In this document: positions 10,948 through 22,771 of the stretch, one piece after another
How the letters are laid out: every line of letters begins with the position of its first letter
Position numbering within the stretch: position 1 is the first letter of the stretch
NCBI GenBank assembly: GCA_018136815.1
Contig: JADDIW010000047.1
Location: 1 to 62,890, forward strand
Direction of reading: 5' to 3'
DNA length: 62,890 nucleotides
Origin: Isochrysis galbana
Taxonomy: Eukaryota; Haptophyta; Isochrysidales; Isochrysidaceae
Notes under the pieces: generated by a model
What the model was told of the DNA's origin: nothing
Seen by the model: only the letters and a program-made list of their open reading frames with translations
Databases searched by the model: none
Program-made: the position numbers and the translations under genes

Positions 10948-11344
10948 TTACCAAATATAACAAAGAATCTCGCCTCCAATTTGTTGTTGACGGGCTTCCT
11001 TGTCTGTCATTAACCCTTTTGAAGTGGAAACAATTGCTGTTCCAAATCCACCTAAGACACGAGGCATTTTCTTAGCGCTACTATAAACGCGTAAGCCAGG
11101 CTTACTAATACGCTGAATTTTCTGAATACTAGGTACTCTTGCTTTTCCATTATATTTTAACGATAACAAAAGTGAACTACGCGTTCCGTTTTTTAATTCT
11201 TCACAAGAATTAATTAAGTCTTCCGCTAATAAAACTTTTGCAATGTTCTTAGTAACTTTGTCAAAGGAATTTGCACAATTTGATGCTTGCAAGGTTGGCA
11301 TTTCGGATACGGGTAAGCATATCCGCTATAGTGTCATTAACCAT
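10948..11344 (-). CDS. rps8: 30S ribosomal protein S8
   Basis: Central-domain 16S binder. The start chosen, the ATG at 11342-11344, gives [20 protein letters not shown], the family N-terminus. The C-terminal [26 protein letters not shown] and GGEILCYIW are present. One indel near 11290 separates the first 17 codons from the rest. About 132 codons. Confidence 0.95.
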
Positions 11345-11383
11345 ATCTGAATACTTTTATTTTTATAAAGGTTAGTCTTAAAA

Positions 11384-11940
11384 TTAAGATTTTTCTTGAA
11401 GTGGCATACCTAAATATTTCAGAAGACTATACGCTTCTTCGTCAGTTTTTGCACTTGTCACAATGGAGATATCAAAACCTTGAAGCTGATTTACATCATC
11501 ATATGAGATTTCTGGAAAAATTAACTGATCTTTTAAACCTAAGTTGTAGTTTCCACGCCCGTCAAAACATTCAGCACTTACACCACGAAAATCACGAATA
11601 CGAGGTAAAGTAATATGAATTAAGCGTTCTAAAAATGAATACATACGTTCTTTGCGTAATGTTACTGAAGCACCAATGGGCATACCATCTCGAATCTTAA
11701 AGCCTGCAATAGATTTACGCGCTTCATTAATCGTCGGCTGTTGACCGGTGATTGCTGCTAACTCTTTTAAATTTATATCAAGCTCTTTGGAATTGCGTGA
11801 TTCTTCCCCCAACCTCGATTAACAGAAATTTTTAACAATTTTGGGACAAGTTCAACATTTTTGTACCCGTAATCTTTTATTAAAGAGGGAATAACTTGCT
11901 CCTTATACAATTTTTTATGTCTTTTTTCATTTATACGAAG
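11384..11940 (-). CDS. rpl5: 50S ribosomal protein L5
   Basis: 5S rRNA-binding protein. The N-terminal part ([33 protein letters not shown]) lies in one frame and the rest ([11 protein letters not shown]... to ...[12 protein letters not shown]) in another, with the break near 11812. The likely start is the ATG at 11938-11940, which needs one more A in the following A run to be in frame. About 185 codons. It follows rpl14 directly: rpl24, normally between them, is absent. Confidence 0.93.
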
Positions 11941-11968
11941 ACGATTTAAATAAATTCCAATATTGAAA

Positions 11969-12331
11969 CTAAAGAACTTCAGGGCTAAAGAAACAATTTT
12001 AGTAAACCCATTATCTTTTAGCTCACGGGCAATTGGACCAAACACTCGTGTTCCACGTGGATTATTTCCTTATTAATAATAACGGATGCATTGTCATCGA
12101 AGCGTAAACGCGAACCATCTTTTCTTCGTACTGACTGTTTTTTCTAACAATAACTGCACGAACAACATCTGATCTTTTAACAGTTAAATTTGGTGTAGCA
12201 TCTTTAACTACCCCAATGATAACGTCGCCAACATGCCCATAGCGTCTATTGGTGCCTAATACACGAATACACATTAATTTTTTGGCACCACTATTATCAG
12301 CAACATTCAAACAAGTTTGTGGTTGTATCAT
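11969..12331 (-). CDS. rpl14: 50S ribosomal protein L14
   Basis: 121 codons. The start [26 protein letters not shown] is clear. The tail ([21 protein letters not shown], then EVL and stop at 11969-11971) is in another frame after indels near 12130 and 12060. It contacts the subunit interface. It overlaps or abuts rps17 upstream. Confidence 0.95.
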
Positions 12332-12333
12332 AT

Positions 12334-12579
12334 TTACGTCGAAGATTTTCTAAAATACTAACAAGAACCCAATTCTTTGTTTTACTAATTGGTCGAGTTT
12401 CTTGAATTTTTACTTTATCACCAATTTTTGCACCACAATTGATATCATGTGCTACATAACGTTTAGTACGAGTGATAACTTTCTATATTGTTTATGTGAG
12501 ATTCGATCACTTACAGCCACAATTCGTGTGTTTAACATTTGATCACTCACGACTGTTCCAATTTTTCTTTTGCAACCAT
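12334..12579 (-). CDS. rps17: 30S ribosomal protein S17
   Basis: About 81 codons. It starts at the ATG 12577-12579 (MVAKEKI/LG...) and contains the family's [36 protein letters not shown]. Single-base breaks lie near 12555, 12480 and 12355. The stop at 12334-12336 touches the rpl14 start; the exact end is uncertain because of an indel. rpl29, usual upstream neighbour, is absent: only 60 bases separate this gene from rpl16. Confidence 0.88.
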
Positions 12580-12639
12580 TTTATTTATAATCTTTGTCTA
12601 CTTAATCATTAGCTCATCATGAGAATCTATTTATTAACG

Positions 12640-13056
12640 TTAGATCACTGCTTCACGACTAATAATCTTTGTTTTAATGGGTAATTTATAAGCTGCCAAT
12701 TTTAAAACTTGATAAGCTGTCTCACGGTTTAAACCGTCAATTTCAAATAAAACAGTGCCGGGTTTGATCACTGCCACCCAATACGACACAGCCCCTTTTC
12801 CAGATCCCATACGTGATTCGGCCGCACGCTCAGTTACAGATTTGTCTGGAAAAACACGAATCCAAATTTTTCCTGTACGGCGAACATAACGAGTAATACT
12901 ACGACGTGTAGCTTCAATCTGTCTTGATGTTAACCAAATTGGTTCAAGGGCTTGTAAACCATAGTCTCCAAAAACAACAGTGTTTGCACGCGTTGCTATT
13001 CCTTTTAATCTTCCCCGGTGCATTTTACGAAATTTCGTTCTTTTAGGGAGTAACAT
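12640..13056 (-). CDS. rpl16: 50S ribosomal protein L16
   Basis: 138 residues, intact and without the intron found in plants. It starts [19 protein letters not shown]; conserved [29 protein letters not shown] is present. It helps organise the A site and peptidyl-transferase centre. It lies between rps3 and rps17. Confidence 0.97.
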   Translation of the reverse strand: MLLPKRTKFRKMHRGRLKGIATRANTVVFGDYGLQALEPIWLTSRQIEATRRSITRYVRRTGKIWIRVFPDKSVTERAAESRMGSGKGAVSYWVAVIKPGTVLFEIDGLNRETAYQVLKLAAYKLPIKTKIISREAVI

Positions 13057-13080
13057 AGTAGACTTTCTTTTTAACTTTAG

Positions 13081-13730
13081 TTAAATAATTTCTTTATTGA
13101 AAATCCAAACTTTAATACCAATCACACCATAAGTCGTATATGCACGTGCGGTTGCGTAACTAATATCAGCTCGTAAAGTTTGAAGTGGAACACGACCTTC
13201 ACGGAGCCATTCATCTCGTGCCATTTCCGCACCATTTAAACGTCCCGATACTTGAAGCTTAAAGCCTTTTGTTCCACTTTTTGAAGACGTTGACTTATTT
13301 GTCGCATTGCTCGTTTAAAAGCGACACGTTTTTCTAATTGTTCGGCTAAAGCACGTGCAACTAGTGTACTTTCCGTCTCCATTTTATTAACTTGAATAAC
13401 CTTAATTCGAATTTGCTTTTGATTACTAGTTAATTTTTTGATTTGAGTTCGAAGTGTTGTAAACGTATGCTCATCGTCCGGACTAGTTACAATTGCTTTA
13501 GGGCGCGCAGCATGAATTAATAATTCAAGTTGATTTACCTTTCGCTTAATTTCTAACTTCGAAATTCCAGCTTTTGTGTAAAGTAATCCCCATTCTTTTT
13601 CAAAGAATTTTCGAATTTGGTGATCTTCTTTTAGAATTTGGCTATATGCTCCATAATTTGCAAACCAAGTTGCATCATGAGATTTGTTTACACCAATCCG
13701 AAATCCCGTTGGATGTGTTTTTTGACCCAC
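13081..13730 (-). CDS. rps3: 30S ribosomal protein S3
   Basis: About 216 codons. It starts [24 protein letters not shown]. The main frame runs to 13236, and after a frame break near 13265 continues with [32 protein letters not shown] and WIFNKEII at the stop 13081-13083. KH-domain region and C-terminal domain are both present. mRNA-entry role known from bacteria. Confidence 0.95.
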
Positions 13731-13785
13731 AGAAATTGTTTAGATTAGATTAAATAATATTTTTTACACTTTGCTTGTCGCTAAA

Positions 13786-14139
13786 TTACTTTGCGACCAC
13801 AATTGTAATATGCGATGTTGGCTTTAAGATTCGGTAAGCGCGACCTTGCGCACGCGGACGAAACCGCTTCATTACGGGACCTTGATTCGCAAACGCTTGT
13901 TTTACAATAAGTTTTGATTCATCTGCTCCTGAACGATCCTTTGCATTCGCTACTGCAGAACGGAGAACCTTAATTATTGGTTCGCACGACGCATAAGGTA
14001 AAAATTCAAGTAACAATAGCGCCTCCGCATAACTTTTACCAGTAATTTGACGTAAAACACGTCTTACTTTATTCGGACCCATACGTACATATTTTGATAC
14101 GGCCAGAAACTCATTATCTTGAAGCAAAGTTTTGCTCAT
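13786..14139 (-). CDS. rpl22: 50S ribosomal protein L22
   Basis: 117 residues, intact. Family features [47 protein letters not shown] and TSHITIVV. It lines the polypeptide exit tunnel. The start ATG overlaps the rps19 stop by 4 bases (ATGA), implying coupled translation. Confidence 0.97.
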   Translation of the reverse strand: MSKTLLQDNEFLAVSKYVRMGPNKVRRVLRQITGKSYAEALLLLEFLPYASCEPIIKVLRSAVANAKDRSGADESKLIVKQAFANQGPVMKRFRPRAQGRAYRILKPTSHITIVVAK

Positions 14140-14423
14140 AGAATTTTAACGTTTTGATTTTTATCTTTTTTTATGTGTGATCGAAACGTGCGTGTAGGTG
14201 AAAATTCACCTAATTTATGACCAACCATTTGATCTGTCACAAATACTGGCACGTGCTGTTGACCATTGTAAACGGCAAACGTATGGCCAATCATTGTCGG
14301 AAGAATAGTTGATGCGCGTGACCAAGTTTTAATGGCATCTTTTTTACCACTCGCTTCCATTTTTTCGATTTTCGCCATCAAGTGCGAAGCTACAAATGGA
14401 CCTTTCTTTAATGAACGTGTCAT
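14136..14423 (-). CDS. rps19: 30S ribosomal protein S19
   Basis: 95 residues, intact. [20 protein letters not shown] and [18 protein letters not shown] are diagnostic. It forms the head complex with S13. Its last four bases overlap rpl22, and it follows rpl2 by about 20 bases. Confidence 0.97.
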   Translation of the reverse strand: MTRSLKKGPFVASHLMAKIEKMEASGKKDAIKTWSRASTILPTMIGHTFAVYNGQQHVPVFVTDQMVGHKLGEFSPTRTFRSHIKKDKNQNVKIL

Positions 14424-14443
14424 TTTGAATAATTTTAAATTAC

Positions 14444-15271
14444 TTATTTTGTTCGCCCACGCAGGATATATTTGCTACTTGCTTTTTTAGCCTGTCGCGT
14501 TTTAATACCAAGTGCTGGTTTACCCCACGGTGTTACCGGCTTTGATCTACCGATTGGAGAACGACCTTCACCACCACCATGCGGGTGATCAATCGGGTTT
14601 TTAACTACACCTCTTACTTTGGGTCGCTTACCTAACCAACGGCTACGTCCCGCTTTACCAAGACAGACATTAATTGCATCAACATTTCCGACTTGTCCAA
14701 GTGTCGCGTAACATTCTTTATAAACTAAACGAACCTCATTTGATGGAAGTTTTAAAGTTACAAAATCACCTTCTTTTGCAATAATTTGCGCATATGTACC
14801 TGCAGCACGGGCTAATTGACCGCCTTTACCTAATGTTAGTTCTACATTATGAACAGTACTTCCTAATGGTATTGAAGCTAATGGTAATGCGTTTCCAATT
14901 TCGATTGGTGCATCTTTACCTGCACAAACTTCCATTCCAATTTTTAACGAACGTGGTGCTAGAATGTATTTTTTTACCCCATTTTCGTAGTGTAGAAGTG
15001 CAAGGCGGGCATTTCGATTTGGGTCATATTCAATCGTTGCAACTCTTGCTACAATTGAAGATGATTTTCGCTTAAAGTCAACGATACGGTGCTTTCGTTT
15101 ATGTGCCCACCTCTACCTTTTAGGGTTATTAGGCCTCTATTATTTCGTCCACTGCAAGCTTTTTTCCAAACGTTAAACTTTTTTCAGGTTTAATTTTTGT
15201 CAAATCTGTAAAATATACGTCTGAGCGTGAACGTGTCCCTGGGCTATAAGCCGATATAGGCGAATTGCCAT
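14444..15271 (-). CDS. rpl2: 50S ribosomal protein L2
   Basis: Essential for subunit association and peptidyl transfer. The start at 15269-15271 gives MAIRLY, then [20 protein letters not shown]. The C-terminal part holds [20 protein letters not shown], whose histidine lies near the catalytic centre. Total 275 codons, normal. Three frame breaks fall in the N-terminal third (near 15250, 15110 and 14940). Confidence 0.95.
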
Positions 15272-15322
15272 AAAATCCTATTTGTAATAAATTGCTTAAG
15301 TTTGTAGAATTAAGTTAAAACC

Positions 15323-15621
15323 CTATACATTCTCGAAAAACGTAATGGAATTTTCTGGGCTAATGTAACAATGGCTCTTTTGTGTTGAGCTCTCTTCCCA
15401 ATAAATTTACCTACTCGACGTTTCTTTAAGGGCATATGAGCAGTGTTTACTGATGCTACTTTCACATCAAATAGCTCTTCAATAGCAGCCTTAATAGAAA
15501 CTTTATCGGCTTTTTTGTCTACAGCAAAACTGTATTGGTTTTGCTCAATTAAGCGACTTGTTTTTTCTGTCAAGATTGGGTATTTAATTAAATCGAGGAA
15601 TGACTTTGAACTTGTGTTCAT
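15323..15621 (-). CDS. rpl23: 50S ribosomal protein L23
   Basis: Exit-tunnel protein that docks targeting factors. It starts MNTSSKSFLDLIKYPILTEKTSRL; MPLKKRRVGKFIGKRAQHKRAIVTLA follows. The open frame as read runs on to 15310, but adding one C near 15361 restores the family end (PENSITFFENV) and a stop at 15323-15325, about 100 codons. It follows rpl3 directly; rpl4 is not present between them. Confidence 0.93.
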
Positions 15622-15721
15622 ATTTGTGTCTTTTGATTTAATATTAATAATAAATATTTTTAAATGTGGCAGTGACTCCGTTTGTCAGTAGTGCATAACT
15701 GTTAACCAGTAACAGAAATTT

Positions 15722-16324
15722 TCAGAATATTTTAACTTTGCCAGGTAGTGAACCTTTTAAAACTAAGATGTTTTCTTCTGAACTCACAAAAAGAATTTCA
15801 CTGTTTTTAATAGTAATTTTTTTGTTTCCTAACTGGCCTGCCATTTTTTTACCAGGATAAACACGACCGGGAGTACTACCAGCACCAATAGAACCGGTAG
15901 TCTATGATTTTTAGAACCATGAGTCATAGGTCCACGACTAAAATTATGTCGTTTTTGATTACCAGCAAAGCCTTTACCAATACTTGTTCCAGTTACGCGT
16001 ACTTTTTGGCCTGGTGAAAATGATGCAGCTGTAAGTTCTACACCCAAAGTATAATCGTCCGGGTTATCCACACGAAATTCACCAAACTTTCTATATCCTT
16101 TTGCTCCGGATTTTTCTAAATGGCCTGAAGTGGCTTTGAAATTTTGCTGAGCTTCTCCGCGATATAACCGACTTGAATAGCATTATAACCATCAGTTTCG
16201 ACCGTTTTAATTTGACATATCTGGCATGCGTCCGCTTTAACTAATGTTACTGGGACAACTTCCCCATTTGAATCAAATGTTTGTGTCATTCCAATTTTTT
16301 ACCAAATATACCTATTGTTGTCAT
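15722..16324 (-). CDS. rpl3: 50S ribosomal protein L3
   Basis: First gene of the long ribosomal cluster. From the ATG at 16322-16324 it reads [10 protein letters not shown], then [21 protein letters not shown]. The central [37 protein letters not shown] is the loop that reaches the peptidyl-transferase centre. About 200 codons, with breaks near 16290, 16150, 16070 and 15900. The 15622-15721 gap to rpl23 holds no recognisable rpl4. Confidence 0.93.
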
Positions 16325-16536
16325 TTAAGTAAATTTTGTTCACAAAATTATTAATATTCAATGCTATTTCTTAGAATAAAAATCTAGGAAACATTGCTAG
16401 TATAGGTTATTAAACCGAGAATTGTCCAGTTTTGAAGGGTTAGCATTAAATCTCTAATTTCTAGAATATGAGGTAAATACCCCTAATAGAAAAATGATTG
16501 AATAATACATACTTTTATTAAAAGTAAACAAAATAA

Positions 16537-18419
<1,883 letters not shown>

Positions 18420-18451
18420 ACAGAATTCCACTGACTTGATCTTATTTAAAT

Positions 18452-18527
18452 AATTCCAACAATTTGATTGGCAAAACTAATATTTGCTTCACGTAAATTA
18501 GTTTTGCCAATCAAATTGTTGGGAATT
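18452..18527. terminator. long palindrome after dnaK
   Basis: Stem of about 30 bases, near perfect (AATTCCAACAATTTGATTGG... and its complement; one extra G on the 3' side), with a 15-base loop. It is placed 33 bases after the dnaK stop and upstream of trnY. Probable terminator or mRNA-stabilising end. Confidence 0.8.
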
Positions 18528-18571
18528 CGAAATCTTAGGCTTAAAAATTATTCGGACGCAAATCTTTGGTC

Positions 18572-18600
18572 TTGAAGAATTTGGATCTATATGCTACTCT
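18572..18600 (+). promoter_or_regulatory. probable trnY promoter
   Basis: TTGAAG, 17 bases, TACTCT, ending 22 bases before tRNA-Tyr. Reasonable sigma70-type match in the expected place. Confidence 0.45.
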
Positions 18601-18622
18601 TATAAACAAAGAAAAGATTTTA

Positions 18623-18704
18623 GGGTCGATGCCCGAGTGGTTAATGGGGACGGATTGTAAATCCGTTAGCATAGCTTACGTTGGTTCAAATCCAACTCGG
18701 CCCA
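18623..18704 (+). tRNA. trnY(GUA): tRNA-Tyr(GUA)
   Basis: Class II tRNA with anticodon GUA (CGGATTGTAAATCCG arm), a variable arm and T loop GGTTCAAATCC. Acceptor stem GGGTCGA/TCGGCCC pairs with one G-T. Its 3' end overlaps the last codons of the minus-strand ORF at 18686-19135 as read. Confidence 0.95.
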
Positions 18705-19135
18705 ATTGTACATTCTTTTTCTGTTAAGTCAATGAAAAATTTCAGTGCAATAATAGCAGTGAAATTTATTTCAATATGCGAATATTCATTATTCTCTCTA
18801 CTATTATAATGAAAATAAAAATAACGAAACTTTGCTAAATAATTTTTTAATAGTAACGAACAATTTACATCCGCGGAAGTATTTTGTTTATCATTATCAG
18901 TTTCTACTAGAGTTTCAATAAATGAAAAAAGATTTAACCCCAACTCTCGTGCTTTGAAAAGGTTAAGATTACACATTTTAGTTTGTTCTATTTCATCGAT
19001 CAGTACATCAGTTTGTATTGTTCGATTAATTTTTTCGGGTTGAAAGTCAATTCCTAAAGCTAACGCACAACAGTAAAATTGATTCCAACTTTCCTTTAGT
19101 GTTAAACATTGGTTAGTACCCGTATACTGGATCAT
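18686..19135 (-). CDS. unidentified 149-residue protein
   Basis: I do not recognise this protein. It is an uninterrupted frame of 149 codons from an ATG at 19133-19135. The sequence is mostly helical-looking and non-membrane, rich in Leu, Asn, Phe and Glu. It has Cys at several points (positions near 9, 21-22, 54, 91 and 143) and aromatic clusters such as KFRYFYFHY near residue 103. The last six codons overlap trnY on the other strand, so the true C-terminus may be a little earlier if an indel lies near 18710. It lies between trnY and psbV. Candidates such as ycf55 were considered but no motif supports them. Confidence 0.6.
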   Translation of the reverse strand: MIQYTGTNQCLTLKESWNQFYCCALALGIDFQPEKINRTIQTDVLIDEIEQTKMCNLNLFKARELGLNLFSFIETLVETDNDKQNTSADVNCSLLLKNYLAKFRYFYFHYNSRENNEYSHIEINFTAIIALKFFIDLTEKECTIGPSWI

Positions 19136-19207
19136 GGATAAACTTTGTAAACTAATAGAGTTTAATTTAATCGATCTTTCTATTCATTCTTGTTTATTTA
19201 ACTAAAT

Positions 19208-19256
19208 AATTTGTTACCTTTTGGTTAAACAAAAAAACAACAAAAGGTAACAAATT
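19208..19256. terminator. palindrome after psbV
   Basis: Perfect 16-base inverted repeat AATTTGTTACCTTTTG with a 17-base loop, about 35 bases past the psbV stop and before the unknown ORF. Confidence 0.75.
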
Positions 19257-19290
19257 ACCTCTTGTTGTTTAGATTCAAAGACGAAAACAT

Positions 19291-19784
19291 TTAGTAGTAA
19301 ATTTTACCACCACCCCATTTTTCATTTACAACTTTGGTTGAACTAAAATATGACCAGAAATTGCAAATAAATCTTCATCTGTTAACGAACGCATTTTTGG
19401 AAAAATGTCGGCACTCTTAATACTTGGGTGTAATTCTGCTATGGAATCTGCACCATCATACGTCATTGGATCCTTTAAGTATGCAACAAGATTTGCGATG
19501 TTATCACGCGGCGGGGTTGCTAAACTTAAAGCTTCTACATCTAAGCCAACGTTTGGATTCGTTTTTGTAAGACCACCAACGTGACAAATTGCACAAGCAT
19601 TATTAAAAAGTCGTTTACCTCGCTTAATTTGTTCCACACTAAGAACTACTGTATTACCTTTCGGGTCTAGAGTTACAGTTCTTGTATCCTCATCAAGTTC
19701 TAGAGCGCTAACCGGTAAAGAAAAACTGTTTAAAACAAACGTTGCTAAAATGCTTCCGACTAAAAATTTACTTTTTAGTGCCAT
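19291..19784 (-). CDS. psbV: photosystem II cytochrome c-550
   Basis: Lumenal extrinsic PSII subunit that stabilises the oxygen-evolving cluster; typical of cyanobacteria and red-lineage algae. The N-terminal signal peptide runs to about residue 28 (hydrophobic stretch, then PVSALELDEDTRTV). Heme c site CAICH is near residues 63-67; the SGHILVQPK end region follows. One base is missing near 19332, after which the normal tail VNEKWGGGKIYY runs to a stop at 19291-19293. About 164 codons. Confidence 0.96.
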
Positions 19785-19966
19785 ATAATTTTTTTTTATG
19801 TTTTAACCGTACGTAATGTACAAAATGGGTATAAAATACTAAGCAATATTATAATGCATATAACGCCGTATTTTAAAAATAAACAATAGAATCTAGCTGC
19901 TGCTCAAAACAAAACTCATGTTTAGCGAGGTCATCAACATAGATTAGAAGTTTAGACTTAATTAAT

Positions 19967-20395
19967 TTAATCAAAAGTGTTTTTGCCCGTAAATTTAACG
20001 TTAACAGGATTTGGGTTTTTACCAATGGAATAACCAATATTACCTACACCAACTCGACCTTCATTTAATTTCTCAGGGAAAACACCATCTTTCGGGTGAA
20101 GGTACTGTACCTCACTATTTGGAAAAATTCGATAGATTTTATAATCACTAATCTTAAAAAGCGTTCGAAGTTGTGTACCTAGAGCTAGACACTGTTCTTT
20201 CTTCGCTAGATAAAGAAGGTTTTCACCTTTCTGCATGATTGCCGCACCACTTGTTGGCATTTCAAAAATTTGCTCTTTTTTACTTGTCCAAGTAATAGCG
20301 TACTTTTCTTCAATTTCTGCGGCTCTTAACCAACCGCCAGTACTACCACCAAATGTCGGTGATGGTATTTGTAAATTTAATAAATCTGTTGTCAT
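19967..20395 (-). CDS. psaD: photosystem I subunit II (PsaD)
   Basis: Stromal PSI subunit that docks ferredoxin. 142 residues, intact. Diagnostic [26 protein letters not shown] at the start, and [20 protein letters not shown] near the end. Plastid-encoded psaD is a red-lineage trait. It stands alone between psbV and the divergent ycf20. Confidence 0.97.
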   Translation of the reverse strand: MTTDLLNLQIPSPTFGGSTGGWLRAAEIEEKYAITWTSKKEQIFEMPTSGAAIMQKGENLLYLAKKEQCLALGTQLRTLFKISDYKIYRIFPNSEVQYLHPKDGVFPEKLNEGRVGVGNIGYSIGKNPNPVNVKFTGKNTFD

Positions 20396-20540
20396 ATTTC
20401 AGTAATTTCTACTAAAAAGTATTTTTTGAATGCAAGATGTGCCGTTTTTAAAACGTATATAAACATAAATTATAATCTTGATTTTGCCATTGCGGTTCAA
20501 TTAAATCTAAAAAAATAATATTTATTTACATTTTTTTAAA

Positions 20541-20795
20541 ATGGTTACAAGACTGATATGTTTCTTTGGAGGGTTTTTACTTTCAAGTATTTTAGACACG
20601 ACAGTTGCAGAATTTAACGAATGGTCGATCTTAGGAGCTGGATTAATAGTAGCAAGCGTAGAAGCGATCAATAGTTTTTACTATTCCATTTCAAAAAAAC
20701 TCCCATCACTAGCTAGAAACCTCGGATTAATAAATGATTTAAAGTTGGGCGTTCTTTACGGATTAATTGTTGACGCATTTAAACTTGGTAGTTAA
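20541..20795 (+). CDS. ycf20: Ycf20 (DUF565 membrane protein)
   Basis: 84 residues, intact. Three hydrophobic stretches (about residues 4-18, 29-44 and 68-80) and the family signature near the C-terminus (NDLKLGVLYGLIVDAFKLGS) support Ycf20. Homologues in green algae and plants are linked to energy-dependent quenching; the function here is unknown. Divergent from psaD and followed by psaM. Confidence 0.9.
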   Translation: MVTRLICFFGGFLLSSILDTTVAEFNEWSILGAGLIVASVEAINSFYYSISKKLPSLARNLGLINDLKLGVLYGLIVDAFKLGS

Positions 20796-20969
20796 TTTCT
20801 ATAGATTCTTTATTAAATATTTATTAAAATTATTACGAACTTTTGTGGAATAATGTATCTAAAGCTCGGTATGCTTTTGATACCAAATAAATTTTAGTTC
20901 GAAGCTTCTTTTTACTTTTTAGAGGCAATCCATCAGCCTGATTAAATTTTAATTAAATTTAGTAATATT

Positions 20970-21062
20970 ATGATTACAGACGGTCAAATCTTTGTAGCAC
21001 TATGCATTGCGTTAACAGCTGCTATTTTAGCAATTGGGTTAGGGCGCCAATTATACGTGTAA
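20970..21062 (+). CDS. psaM: photosystem I subunit XII (PsaM)
   Basis: 30 residues, intact; a single transmembrane helix. It reads MITDGQIFVALCIALTAAIL, then AIGLGRQLYV and stop. Small PSI subunit near the trimer face in cyanobacteria. A palindrome follows at once. Confidence 0.93.
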   Translation: MITDGQIFVALCIALTAAILAIGLGRQLYV

Positions 21063-21097
21063 AGAATTAGCTTAAAATTTTATACTATATAAAATAT

Positions 21098-21136
21098 TCC
21101 TAATCCTTGAATTAATAATTAATTCAAGGATTAGGA
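21098..21136. terminator. palindrome between psaM and ccsA
   Basis: Perfect 17-base inverted repeat TCCTAATCCTTGAATTA with a 5-base loop, between convergent psaM (+) and ccsA (-). Confidence 0.78.
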
Positions 21137-21204
21137 AATTTTTTTAGTTGGGTACAATTAATTATGTTTGATTAACTTAGAGTGAAATTAATTACACGGA
21201 ACAG

Positions 21205-22172
21205 TTACAAGATCTGACCATATGTGTGAAGTCCTTTACCTAAGAAATTGACTCCTAGATAGCAAATCCATACAACAATAAACCCAATAGAAGCAATGAC
21301 TGCGGGTTTCTCTCCTTGCCACGATTTAGTGATACGTGAATGTAAGTAAGACGCGAAAACAAGCCACGTTATTAAAGCCCAAGTTTCTTTTGGATCCCAA
21401 CTCCAATATGAACCCATGCTTCATTTGCCCAAACTGCGCCGGCAATAATTCCTATCGTTAATAACGGAAACCCAAAGCTAATTGCTCTATAGCTTAAATT
21501 ATCAATACTTTCCAATAAATTTAGCCTAGAATTAAATGGATTCGATGTAGACGGTTCTGATTCTGTAATCAAACTTGCACTAGGTAACGTAGTTTCTGTC
21601 TTATAAAACGCTATATTTCCAAGTGGTTTTTTAACAGTTGATGTACCATATGAGTTACCCTGAAGCGTAAATTGGTCTCCTTTGCCATAGGCTAACACTA
21701 AGAAAAAGATACCTAGCAATGATCCTACAATTAAACTAGCATAACTTAACATCATTACCGTAACATGCATCATTAACCAATTCGATTTTAATGCTGGAAC
21801 AAGAGGAGAAGGCGATTGCATACTCTCAGGTAATGATAAACTTGCAAACCCAGAGATAAATAATGAAATTGGACTCGTAATTGAACCAATAATTTTAATT
21901 TTGGACTGATCTTCAACCAAAATACTAATAAAAGTTATTCCCCATGCTAAAAACATTAAAGATTCGTATAGATTACTTAGGGGAAAATAACCGAAATTTA
22001 ACCAACGTAAACCTAATAAGGCAAAAATTAATAAATTGGCAGATAAGTTGCTATAAAACCCAATTTTTCCAAAAAAATTAAAATTTGAATATACTAAACT
22101 TGCCCAATAAATTATTGTTACAAGTAGTAAGTTTAGAAAAATTAGGTTGTCTAAAAATGCTTGAATATTCAT
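21205..22172 (-). CDS. ccsA: cytochrome c biogenesis protein CcsA
   Basis: Membrane protein that delivers heme to lumenal c-type cytochromes (PetA and PsbV here) with Ccs1. It starts [23 protein letters not shown]; several transmembrane helices follow. The tryptophan-rich heme-handling (WWD) motif [20 protein letters not shown] is intact but falls across a frame break near 21410 (one base in the NEAWGSYW codons). About 322 codons. Ends GLHTYGQIL. Confidence 0.95.
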
Positions 22173-22237
22173 AATTATTCTAACCTTAAACTTTTAAATT
22201 TATAATCAGGCGACAGTAGAAATTAATTTATAAAAAA

Positions 22238-22348
22238 CTACGCAATTTCATCTTGTTCAATTAAAACAAAAAATAGTGCGAAGCAAAGACCCGGAAATAC
22301 TAATGTAACAAGTGGTGTAAGAATTGATGGTAAAAAAGACGCTGACAT
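22238..22348 (-). CDS. psaI: photosystem I subunit VIII (PsaI)
   Basis: 36 residues, intact, one membrane helix. It reads [20 protein letters not shown] and ends LIEQDEIA. Family members help anchor PsaL. It lies upstream of ccsA in the same direction. Confidence 0.92.
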   Translation of the reverse strand: MSASFLPSILTPLVTLVFPGLCFALFFVLIEQDEIA

Positions 22349-22531
22349 TTTATGATAACGTAAAAATTAATTTATTCTATTAAAGAGATTGTAATTGATA
22401 AAGTTTCGTTTTTGGCAAATCTTATAAATTTTTTTCTAGATTTGTTTCAAACTTTATAATATCGTTCTAAGTCCAGATTTTAGTTACTAAATCAATTAAT
22501 AATAAGATTTAATTTAACCTTACAATTGTAT

Positions 22532-22556
22532 TAGCGGGAAACGGATTTGAACCATT

Positions 22557-22588
<32 letters not shown>

Positions 22589-22605
22589 AACTGCTCTATC
22601 CCGCG
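22532..22605 (-). tRNA. trnfM(CAU): initiator tRNA-fMet(CAU)
   Basis: Anticodon CAU in a GGGCTCATAACCC arm. The first base pair is mismatched (C1 against the 3' T/A side of CGCGGGA / TCCCGCTA), the feature that marks initiator tRNAs. Complete cloverleaf. Confidence 0.93.
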
Positions 22606-22622
22606 ACTATCGTCTTAAAATT

Positions 22623-22652
22623 ATATTAATCCAGTTTATCTTCTATTGTCAA
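22623..22652 (-). promoter_or_regulatory. trnfM promoter
   Basis: On the minus strand TTGACA, 18 bases, TAATAT, 17 bases before the tRNA. Good sigma70-type promoter. Confidence 0.6.
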
Positions 22653-22771
22653 CAAGGCATTTATTGATTAATAAGAGCGTAGGCTCGAATTAGGCTCGAG
22701 GTAAAACTCCGAACCTAAGTTGAAACATATTCAAACTCCAATATTTGGCCTATATCAAATTTAGGAACTAA

